Origin: Protonemura montana
Taxonomy: Eukaryota; Arthropoda; Insecta; Plecoptera; Nemouridae
Length of the DNA stretch: 64,000 nt
NCBI GenBank assembly: GCA_947568835.1
Contig: OX387610.1
Coordinates: 4,442,001 to 4,506,000 of the forward strand
Reading direction: 5' to 3'
A model generated the notes under the pieces. The model saw nothing but the letters and a program-made list of their open reading frames with translations, did not search any database and was not told the DNA's origin. The position numbers and the translations under genes are program-made. Each line of letters begins with the position of its first letter. Position 1 is the stretch's first letter. Shown in pieces: positions 23,093 through 35,000 of the stretch.

Positions 23093-26000
23093 GTAAAGAT
23101 GATCTCAATGATAAACACCCTGAAATATCATATTGAAAAATATTGAAATATCATATCAATAATCATATACCTATTAATAATATAATAATATCATATATTA
23201 TAAATATCATATATCATATAATATCATAATATCATATCATATTGAATATCATATCATATTATAATCTTCATATTGTATTTTTTTACATCTTTAATGATCT
23301 TACCACAGATAGATAGATAGATCTTACCATTTCAACAAAACATAAAGATTTCATCTTTAGGCTCCTGCCCATTATATACATCAGCCAATTTATACAATAT
23401 TTTATAAAAATACTTTGATCTACTTTCATTCTTCTCAGTCAACAAATTTTTCTTCTTTGTCTATTTTATCCATAGTCCATCTTCTCTTGCTGGTCCATCC
23501 ATCTTTTCCATGGTCTTCCTATTCCCCTTTTTATTTATTTCATTTCAAGCATTTCCTGTGGCAATATTTTTTCTTCCATTCTCATCTTATCAATATTATT
23601 ATTATTATTTTTTTTAACATACATCATACAAGTACATCACACACGAAACGGGGGGCATAAACTATAGCAGCGTTTCTTAATCCTGGTGTAACTGCCAACA
23701 TCTGTAACTGTCAGCAGCAAGTGGCAGTGTTAGTTAGATGTCACAATTTACAATTACTTTTCGTTTCTCACCACTTTGATGATCAACTGAAACCCATTAA
23801 ACCTTCAAAATTCTATTGTCGTAGCACCATTTCAGAGTACTGCAGATAGGCTACTGCCTATCGATTGCTGATTGTAGCTGAAATCAACCAATTTTATGAA
23901 TGCAAAGTGTCACTTTCGGTCAGAAGTCAAGAATGTGATCGTAATACGGCATCAAACCAAAGCGTATTCAACGTGTTTCCCAGCCTGTGGCACAGCCTGT
24001 GGGATATGGAATTAGTTTTGCACCAATAAGCAAAAATATTTATAGTTACAGTTTGATTTTGATGGCAACGAGAATTAAAAATCATAATTTCTTTCTAGTC
24101 CCGATGATTTGTTGACAGGCATTCAGTCCAGAGGAGGAGTTGGCTCCCCTCTCTGAGATCCTCTCCAAGGGCATGGCTGTCAGAGTTTGTCAAGTCATGC
24201 ATGCTGTGGCTCCCACAGTTCGGAGGGGATTCTGTCTTCAGGCGTCCATCGAACTCTGCCGTGAGTACCACGGGCAGTTCACCAAGCATGACTATATAAA
24301 TCAAACTGCGCCGAGTTTAGTGCAGGCCTAATGGACACGGATTGACAAGTCTGGTGCACTTTAGAAAGGGTACTGTAAGTGAATCGGGGTTTTCCTCATG
24401 AATCTAAATTTTTGATTTGCTCTTGGATTCTGGTAATAGTTTTAAATGTGATTTAAATTTAACATTTTTGCAAACTTAAGTAGATCACAAAGATGGAAAA
24501 TGCATGTTTCCCAAAATGTAAGAGATTTAAGTAAATACATTTTCAAGATAATTCAAATTTTTTAATGCTGCTGATGCCTGACAAGCTAGGATTCCTGAAA
24601 CCAGTCATGCTAGTCCTATTGTGGATCAACTCTGTCACAAAATAACGCTAAACAGAATAAGCAATTGTGAATGGTTATTCAAAGAGGTTACGTTGAAAAC
24701 AAAACAAACTCAAGAGTGCATTTTTGTTTATATTGAAAAAACTGACCAGCCATTCAATGATTGCTTCCCTTCCAGCCATTCTCTCGCAAGCCCGCATCAC
24801 AAACCTATACGGACCAGGCAACACCGGCTACCTCCGCTACGAGGGAAACCCGTTTCTGTTCCGAATCGACGAGGTTTTCTTCGACAAGCGTCCCGCCAAG
24901 TTCACCGACTTCCCGCAGCCGTTGCTGACCATCGGGCAGACGGTGAAGATAACGTTCACGCAGCACATTCGACCTGCTCCGCACATCAATAGCAACGGCG
25001 AGCCGATGGCGTTCATTTCCATGGCGATCAAGTCCTCTACGGTAGAGTTTGTTTCATGTTACGGCTCGTTTTCCCAAGGTCTGGGTATCGATTGTGTTAC
25101 TTTTTCTTCAGTAATCACGAATAAGTTACATGATCCCTACCCTGGTTTCTATGAAGTTCAAGAGTTCCAAGGCACTCCAAGTACTGTTAGAATATCTTTT
25201 GCCAGCATACTTAGCAACAGAGTACCTTTTTTACCATAGGACTCGATTGAGTTCTTTAAGTTCCCGATATACTCAATAGTCGCAATGGGACACTGGACTA
25301 ATACTGTATTTCCTTCCAAGATCGGCCTCCCGGTGACCTTCTGCTGCTTGGATCACAAGTGTGTTATTCTGTCGCCGGGCCCCAGCATCTTCAGCCAAAC
25401 ACGTTTCAAACAACAACCATCCGTCAGTCAAACGTCTCTCAAAACGATCGCGCATGACAGCGCGACTTTGAATGTGTCCTCTAGCTTGGAGAGTCTCCTT
25501 TCCACCATGTCGCCGTCAGAATATTCGTCCAGCCCCGAACATCGAGCCACGGCATCTAGAGATTCACAGAAAGCGAGCAAAAAATGCAGCCAGCCATCGA
25601 CGACAACCCTTAAAAGTGTATCGAAAACTGCAAAGACTGGCGAAACAATGGAGGAATTCTGTAATTTGCAGCTTTCAAGTCTCGACCGGAGTGCTGTGCC
25701 AGCGAAGTTAGCTTCGCCCGTGGCGTTGATGTGCCCTGGGTGCCAGTGCTGTTCGGGTGCCAGGCAACCGGCTGGGGGAACTGACAGTGCATCTTGGCCA
25801 GTCATCAGCCTAGCTCAAGACAAGCCCACTGTGTATCGGAGCAGAAAGTTCCTGACCAGGCGACCATTCGCTCGTAGGGTTGGAAATGTTGCTCAGAAAC
25901 CTGATTGTGAATCGAGGAAATCTCAAGACAACGCTGAAGACATCAATTCGGTTCATCAAAATGCTGCTAGCTCGTCAATGAACGTGGTGCCAGCTTCCAT

Positions 26001-29000
26001 GAATGCGGCTCCGATGAGAAATCAAGGCGACACGGCTGGAAGTAAAGAAAAATGGAGCGATATGATGGAAAAGGAAATGGCCCAGAATTCCGAACAGGTT
26101 TTTGTATCGCCACCATCCCCGGAAACCTATCCGTTGGAGGCGTCTGATAACAAAGTCTTTGTTGCGAGGGCCCTGCTTCACTTGTCCTTCGAGTCAAAAA
26201 CGGGCACCATCCTAAGCGTGGGCAGGAATGTCGGTGAAATTAACAAGGTTAAGCTTCTACACGAAGAGACTCTGACAGTGGCCGGCTTCTATTTGAAATA
26301 CCTGTCGATCGACGGAAGGCGGCTGCATTATGCAGAGTTCGAGTTGGTGCACTGGTGCTTGCGTCCGAACATGGAGGTGCGTGTGAAGAGCCTGACTGAA
26401 GTTAAGCCGCGGGCCAGCACATCTGTCAGATTCTTTGCCGATGTAGACATCACCAGCCAGCAGTTAAATGCGATGGGATATTTGCCGGGCACTGCTTCAA
26501 TCACTAAAGAAATCAATTACGCTCAAGCTGTTATAGGGGATAATTCGTCTCCTCCGGACATGTTGAGGGAAAGACCTCCGCTAGTTGGCCAAAGTAAAGT
26601 CAATGTGACGAACAGTCAATGTGCTAGTTCCGCTCCTCCAAAGGTGTTAAGTAAAGGACCACCACAAGCAGACCAAAGTAAAATCAAGGAGAAGGACAAT
26701 CAATGTGCTAGTTCCGCTCCTCCAAAGGTGTTGACTAAAGGACCACCACAACCAGACCAAAGTAAAATCAAAGAAAAGGACAATCAATGTGCTAGTTCTG
26801 CTCCTCCAAAGGTGTTGACTAAAGGACCACTACAAGTAGACCAAAGTAAAATCAAGGACAATCAATGTGCTAGTTCTGCTCCTCCAAAGGTGTTGAGTAA
26901 AGGACCACTACAAGCAGACCAAAGTAAAATCAAAGAAAAGGACAATCAATGTGCTAGTTCTGCTCCTCCAAAGGTGTTGAGTAAAGGACCACTACAAGCA
27001 GACCAAAGTAAAATCAAAGAAAAGGACAATCAATGTGCTAGTTCTGCTCCTCCAAAGGTGTTGAGTAAAGGACCACTACAAGCAGACCAAAGTAAAATCA
27101 AAGAAAAGGACAGTCAATGTGCTAGTTCTGCTCCTCCAAAGGTGTTGAGTAAAGGACCACAACAAGCAGACCAAAGTAAAGTCAAGGAGAAGGACAATCA
27201 ATGTGCTAGTTCTGCTCCTCCAAAGGTGTTGAGTAAAGGACCACTACAAGCAGACCAAAGTAAAGTCAAGGAGAAGGACAATCAATGTGCTAGTTCTGCT
27301 CCTCCAAAGGTGTTGACTAAAGGACCACTACAAGCAGACCAAAGTAAAATCAAAGAAAAGGACAATCAATGTGCTAGTTCCGCTCCTCCAAAGGTGTTGA
27401 GTAAAGGACTACCACAAGTAGACCAAAGTAAAATCAAAGAAAAGGACAATCAATGTGCTAGTTCCGCTCCTCCAAAGGTGTTAAGTAAAGGACTACCACA
27501 AGCAGACCAAAGTAAAATCAAAGAAAAGGACAATCAATGTGCTAGTTCCGCTCCTCCAAAGGTGTTGAGTAAAGGACCACCACAAGCAGACCAAAGTAAA
27601 ATCAAGGACAATCAATGTGCTAGTTCCGCTCCTCCAAAGGTGTTGAGTAAAGGACCACTACAAGCAGACCAAAGTAAAATCAAAGAAAAGGACAATCAAT
27701 GTGCTAGTTCCGCTCCTCCAAAGGTGTTAAGTAAAGGACTACCACAAGCAGACCAAAGTAAAATCAAAGAAAAGGACAATCAATGTGCTAGTTCCGCTCC
27801 TCCAAAGGTGTTGAGTAAAGGACCACTACAAGCAGACCAAAGTAAAATAAAGGAGAAGGACAATCAATGTGCTAGTTCAGTTTCTCAAAGCAGGATGCCT
27901 GAAGAAAGAATTTTGCCAGCAGCCAAAAGCAAAGTTGGAGAAGAGGATTCAGAGGTGAAAGTCAACGCAGCTTCTCTAGTTAAAGACAAGGACTTGGAGA
28001 TCGTAATTTCGAAGGAAAAAGAAGTACCTGTGCTCAATGGCCAGGAGTTTGACGGCATCGTCGAATCGTTAAACGCGAGTCGTCATTCGGGCGTCGCTTG
28101 TTTTGGAAAAGACGGACTCAAAGCTTCGTTTGTGGTGAAGTCCATGAACAACGGTCGTCAGGTCGTGCCCAAGACGCATTTCAAGAACTTCATGAAGTTG
28201 AGAATGCCCGTCAAGCTGGAGATTGTTCGTTGTGCTCCATTGCCACGAGATGTGTACCAATACGAAGCCACTGCAAGAGTAGCGTTGGTTAATAAGAAAG
28301 AGGAGAGCGAAGAAGATGCTAAATTTGACGACGTCGAGTACGTTGGCACAGTCACGCAGCTGCACAACGACCTTGAATCGCGTCCCCCGAAATACGTGGA
28401 CGTGATTGTTAACATGAAAATTGTCCACGTTAGTGTATCTCAGAAAGATATCTTCATCGACGGTCGAAGAATGAAGGCATTTTTGCTTCCTGCAGGCTTT
28501 TGTTACATAGGGATGCCTGTCAACGTTTCAAAAATGAGACGAAGCGCGAAAAAAGTGTCTGGTAGGGTGACGTTTACCCTTGCCGAGCTCAACAGCTTTC
28601 GACTGAGTCAACCTGAGGCATGTGCTACTGATGTCAATGACACTGAAGAAGTTCCCTGCGATGGTAAAGTCGTTGACCATGAAGAAAAATCAAATGAAGA
28701 GCAAGAGAACCAATCGAGTGACGCCACCAATTGCTCTGTTACCATCCCCTCTAAAAGCAATAACAAAAAAAGTGGAGTTAACTGCGAAGAAAACTGCCTG
28801 AACGACGCCAAAGAAGTAAATACTGAAGACAGAAACATTGAAGAGACCGTTTCGTCCTTTGGCGAGAGTGAAAAAAGCGTAGCGAAAGTGCCCGCAACCA
28901 CATATACAGGTGTAATTCTCGACGTCCACGAGCTCAACGAGAACCAAGTTCTACCGAAACTGGTCCTGGCGATGATAGACGACAGAGAAGAACACGTCTC

Positions 29001-32000
29001 CATCAAAACATGCGACGTGAAGATCGACGGCGTGAAACTCGTCGGATCCGACGTCAAGTTCCACTTCCGTGTCGGAACCCGCGTGCTCGTCAGTCGAGTT
29101 CGTTGCTACGGCAACTCGATTTTCCAAGCGAGCGTTCTATTAACTAACTTGGACTTCCGCCTGCTGACCTTCCTCCGAGACCTGTCGGTCTCGCAGCAAA
29201 ACAAGATGCTTGCGTGGGCCTACAGCGACTCGAACAGAGACAAAGTCTTGGAGTACGAAGATCACTCCAAGATGTCGATCAAGCTGCGAGAGCTGCAGGA
29301 CCGCGCCGCTGGGGCTAAGACGCTTTCCGCGGGAGCTGAAGACGAGGACGACGACGTTGATGAGGTCAACGAGTTTCTGCGGTCCAACGACGTGATGGGG
29401 TTGGTCGATAGGGTTGAGCAAGGGAACTATCGAAGCAGCTCGGTGCGATTTTCGGTGCACTCGAAAGACGTTAGCGCCGCGTTTCTCAACGCAAAAGTGA
29501 CGATCAGCGGCAGAAAGCCGACGAGGAGAGAGCTTTTGTACGGCGATTTCATTAAAGTAGGCATGACGATGAAAATTGTGAGTGTCTGTGAGCTCAACAT
29601 GGCTGGGTTCAAGTACCTGGCAAGCGTGGACCTATCGCAGCAAACTGTTCTCGAGTTTGACTCGGGATCCACTGGCGACGGGGAAGAGAAAGTGTGTTCC
29701 GACAATGGGAAGGAGAAACGATCGGATGTAACGGAAGACTCGGCACTTCCAACGTCTGAAACTGATTCGCTCGAGATGGCTCAAAGAGACACAGAAAGCA
29801 ACAGAAATGCGAGCGACGAGAAGTCGCAAGAATTAGAAGAAAGTCCCAAAAAAGAAACAAAGGCGAGGAAACGAAAGCGAGCGAAGAAGATGGCTGAAAA
29901 GAAGCTCGAAACAAACAAACTGATATCCGAAGCAGTGTCTAAGAAACCCGCGCCGAAGTTATCATTCACGCCGCTCTCGCTGCTCTCCCCCACCGCCATC
30001 TACAGCTCCGAGTGGATGAAACCAATCAAAACGGGCGTCGCTCGCGAAGTAAAGCTCGACGCCGTCGTTGGCCGACAAGTTGAGTACAACTCCTACATCT
30101 ACACGGTGCACTTCCAGGAGAAAGGAGTCAAGGAGACGGCCATATTTTTCAAGTACCGCGTCAGGATCAACGGCCGTGTCCTGCCCAGGAACGTTTCCGA
30201 GGACTACGAGCTGGCGTGCGGCGTTCAGGTGACGATCACTAGCCTCGCACCGTATACGGGGGGCTGTGACCGGTTCAAGCACTTCGCCACGGTTGACCTG
30301 AAGATCAGAGACAAGAACGCTGGCCAGGACCCAAAAACCGCGAAGAAGAAAGCTTCAAAAGTAGACGAAAATGGGGAGCCCTTGAAGAAAGCAGCTAAAG
30401 AAGCGAACGAGAAACGAGTGGAACTGGAGGACTCCAAAGTAGAGAAGGCCAACTCGCAGTTTGATACATTCAAGGCCAAGTACCAGGTCAACGCCGCCGA
30501 ACTGAAAGAAAAGCTTCAGAACGAAACCTCGTCGAAAAAAATCCCATTCGTTTGTGACCAACCCAGTGATGGCGATTTTTCCTATACAAATGAAGTGCCC
30601 GCGTCTAGCAACAACGACTACTTTAAGATGGGGATAAACTCGGTAGTGAGAGGCGAGCCAATCAGATTAGAGGCTCGATTAGTGGGCACGTACGTCAGGG
30701 AACGCGAAGCAGTCACGAAGCTGGACGCCAGGACGAGTGTCAACGAGGATCACTTCAAGCTGGTGCACGGCGACGAAGCTTGCATTGTTTACGACGACGG
30801 GGGAAGTGACGACGACGTTGTCGCGTTCAGCTTAGCACAGAAGGGAGGGGACTTCGTCAAGGCAAAGGTGACCGTTCAAGCGATCATGGACGGACTCAAG
30901 CTGAAGCGTATGCAAGGCAAAAACAATGGCATCGATGTTGCTAAGCAAAAGAAAAAACAAAACAGCAAGAATGACGTCGAGCGAAAGGACATGAAACGTT
31001 GTGACAAAGACGTGGTTGTGGCTAACGAATCGACTAAAGAAACCGTCGCAGTGCGAACTGCGAATTTAGATACGCGTCTGACAGTTTACGGTAAAGCCGG
31101 TGCGAACGGCTTTGTATCGTACGACGACTTTCTGTTGCCGGGCAACCTGTCGCGGGTACAGCACATTGCCAACGATTATCGAACCGGGCTGAACTACGTC
31201 GTGTTCAAAGACGCTGTACCCAAGACAAAAGATATCTCACCCACGGCTAGTTTGACACAAGATTATAGCAGTGTCTTGGTGGATGGAGTCTGGTTGGAAG
31301 TTGACGAAAGGATTTCCAGAGTCGATGACACCATCCTGGTAAATGGTCGAGAAGAGAATAAAGACAGTGTTGCAGATATCTTCTTTAAACCCATCGCCAT
31401 TGATGGCAAAACTCCTTCCGCTGATGTCGATCAAAAGGTTTCCGACTCCTCCTTCGAAAACGCCGCAAATCTGGAAGTCGCCGACCAAGTTTCTGACACC
31501 AAAACGGAGGAGATCTCAGCTGACAGTCGGAGATACGTCGCCACCTTGTTGAAAAGCGCTTATGAAACCATATTGGCCAACTTAGAGCGAGACCCTGACG
31601 TGACCGCTGTCAACCCTTGCGTTTTGGATCAAACTGCCGCTGCCAAGTGCCAGAGTGTACCAAAGTTTCGCGCTTCTACCAACTCCATCGAAGCGACCAA
31701 AAACGTGACTGGCGGCAATTTCAGTGAAATCATGGACAGCAACCTCCAGGTTATTATCAACTTTATCTAACCGTAGCACTAGTTATGAAAAAAATTATCT
31801 TTTGTGTTTTTGAATGCTATTTAAAACAACTAATTTTCTTGGGGTTTTGCAACTTTTGAGTTCCTTCATCGAGGGTCACCATTTCACTTCTACTTTCACC
31901 CTTAAAAGATTCGAGGATATGTTTAAATGACACAACTGCTTTCACTCTTGCTACAGAAACAAGCATAAGTTACAAAGCGTCAGGAAAATTAATTAATTTT

Positions 32001-35000
32001 TACTTGGCATTCGAAAACCGTGTTGTAAATAGTTTCTCAAATCCGCCAGGTTGCCGCTTACGTAATCACAGCAGTCTTGAGTCGACTCCCGGGCTTCGTA
32101 ACGGCAGAACTCAACCGTGCTATCGACGCCGACCAACTGAACAGAATCTTGACCGCCAACGCGCCCGTCGCTGCCTTCATCATCAGGAACATTACCAATC
32201 TCGTATTCAACGCGTTGGCTGAAGAAATGCTCCAGGCTGACGGAGAAATTGCGGGCGCTTCGGTCGTGGAACACATTATTAATGAAAGCGCGAGAATGTT
32301 CGCGTTCGTCATAACAAAGTTTGCGGGGAAAGAGTTTCCCGTGAACGGCGAACGTGTTGTTGAGATTGCGGATGGTGATGGTGACATCATAGCTGATATC
32401 CAGAACGTTGACGAACGTATAGATGACAAACAGATGACTGACAAACAGATCATTGACGACAAGATCATTGACAGCAAGATCATTGACAAAAAGATCATTG
32501 ACGACAAGATCATTGAAAGCAAGATCATTGACAAACAGATCATTGACAAACAGATCATTGACAAACAGATCATTGACAAAAAGATCATTGACAACAAGAT
32601 CATTGACAAAAAGATCATTGACAACAAGATCATTGACAAACAGATCATTGACAAACAGATCATTGACAAACAGATCATTGACAAAAAGATCATTGACAAC
32701 AAGATCATTGACAGCAAGATCATTGGCAACAAGATCATTGACGACAAGATCATTGAAAGCAAGATCATTGACAGCAAGATCATTGACAGCAAGATCATTG
32801 ACAGCAAGATCATTGACAAAAAGATCATTGACGACAAGATCATTGAAAGCAAGATCATTGACAAACAGATCATTGACAAACAGATCATTGACAAACAGAT
32901 CATTGACAAAAAGATCATTGACAACAAGATCATTGACAAAAAGATCATTGACAACAAGATCATTGACAAACAGATCATTGACAAACAGATCATTGACAAA
33001 CAGATCATTGACAAAAAGATCATTGACAACAAGATCATTGACAGCAAGATCATTGGCAACAAGATCATTGACGACAAGATCATTGACAGCAAGATCATTG
33101 GCAAACAGATCATTGACAAACAGATCATTGACAAACAGATCATTGACAACAAGATCATTGACAGTAAGATCATTGACAAACAGATCATTGGCAACAAGAT
33201 CATTGACGACAAGATCGTTGACGACAAGATCGTTGACGACAAGATCATTGACGACAAGATCATTGACAACCAAGCAGTTGACAATCAAACTGTTGATGAC
33301 GTCAATGACACCCCAGTGGTTGATGACTCAGACCATGCTGATGATGACCTTGTTGTTGATGTGGAACTCTCTACTGATGATGTCAATGACAGCCCAGTGG
33401 TTGATGACCTTGTTGTTGATGTGAAACTCTCTACTGATGATGTCAATGACAGCCCAGTGGTTGATGACCTTGTTGTTGATGTGGAACTCTCTACCGATGA
33501 TGTCAATGACAGCCCAGTGATTGATGACCTTGTTGTTGATGTGGAACTCTCCACTGATGATTTTAATGACACTCCAGTGGTTGATGACCTTGTTGTTGAT
33601 GTGGAACTCTCTACCCATGATGTCAATGACAGCCCAGTGGTTGATGACCTTGTTGATGTGGAACTCTCCACTGATGTCAATGACAGCCCAGTGGTTGATG
33701 ACCTTGTTGTTGATGTGGAACTCTCCACTGATGTCAATGACAGCCCAGTGGTTGATGACCTTGTTGTTGATGTGGAACTCTCTACTGATGATGTCAATGA
33801 CAGCCCAGTGGTTGATGACCTTGTTGTTGATGTGGAACTCTCCACTGATGTCAATGACAGCCCAGTGGTTGATAACCTTGTTGTTGATGTGGAACTCTCT
33901 ACCGATGATGTCAATGACAGCCCAGTGGTTGATGACCTTGTTGATGTGGAACTCTCTACCGATGATGTCAATGACAGCCCAGTGGTTGATGACCTTGTTG
34001 TTGATGTGGAACTCTTCACCGATGATGTCAATGACAGCCCAGTGGTTGATGACCTTGTTGTTGATGTGGAACTCTCTACCGATGATGTCAATGACAGCCC
34101 AGTGATTGATGACCTTGTTTTTGATGTGGAACTCTCTACCGATGATGTCAATGACACTCCAGTGGTTGATGACCTTGTTGTTGATGTGGAACTCTCTACT
34201 GATGATGTCAATGACAGCCCAGTGATTGATGACCTTGTTGTTGATGTGGAACTCTCTACTGATGATGTCAATGACACTCCAGTGGTTGATGACCTTGTTG
34301 TTGATGTGGAACTCTCTACTGATGATGTCAATGACAGCCCAGTGATTGATGACTTGGTCCATGCTGATGATGTCCTTGTTGTTGATGTGGAACTTCCCAC
34401 CGATGATGTCAGCAAGAACAAGTCGGTCCAGGATTGTGCTGTTACTCCTGTTGCATTGGGTAAGTGCTTTTTATTTCTATCAGGAGACGTGGTTAGCTTG
34501 GTTTCCGAATACTCCTAAAATATCTTCAACTCGATGAAAGGCATTTTTGCACCTCCGTTGACGCCAATATAGCTTAGGAATTCAAAACCTGACGCATTGC
34601 TTTGGTTAACTTGCTGCGGTTTCTGATAAGAAAGAGTGGATTTAAACAAAAAATTTACATTGTGTGCCCTGGATAAACCATGATTGTCATACAGTTAATT
34701 AATATATTCTTCAAGCAGTCCAATGTACTAGGTGCTAATGGTCAAATTGTCTCTGTGTTATTCCTATGGGTCATGATTTTCCAAGCAGTCCAATGTACGA
34801 GGTGCTTGGGGTTGAAAAATGTCTGTATTATTCTTCTGGACCATGTTTTTCCAAGCAGTCCAATGTACTAGGTGCTAGGGGTTGGAAAATGTCTCTGTGT
34901 TATTCTTATGGGCCATGTTTTTCCAAGCAGTCCAATGTACTAGGTGCTAGCGGTTGAAAAATGTCTCTGTGTTATTCTTATGGGCCATGTTTTTCCAAGC

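Noticed and set aside
28069-30561. Many antisense frames of 60-150 codons inside the large exon
   Set aside because: They are shadows of the giant gene with no domain of their own.
31993-34421. Long antisense open frames (431, 408, 378 and 344 codons)
   Set aside because: They exist because the 15- and 60-bp units are multiples of three and lack stops on both strands. The sense frame is linked in phase to non-repetitive coding sequence on both sides.
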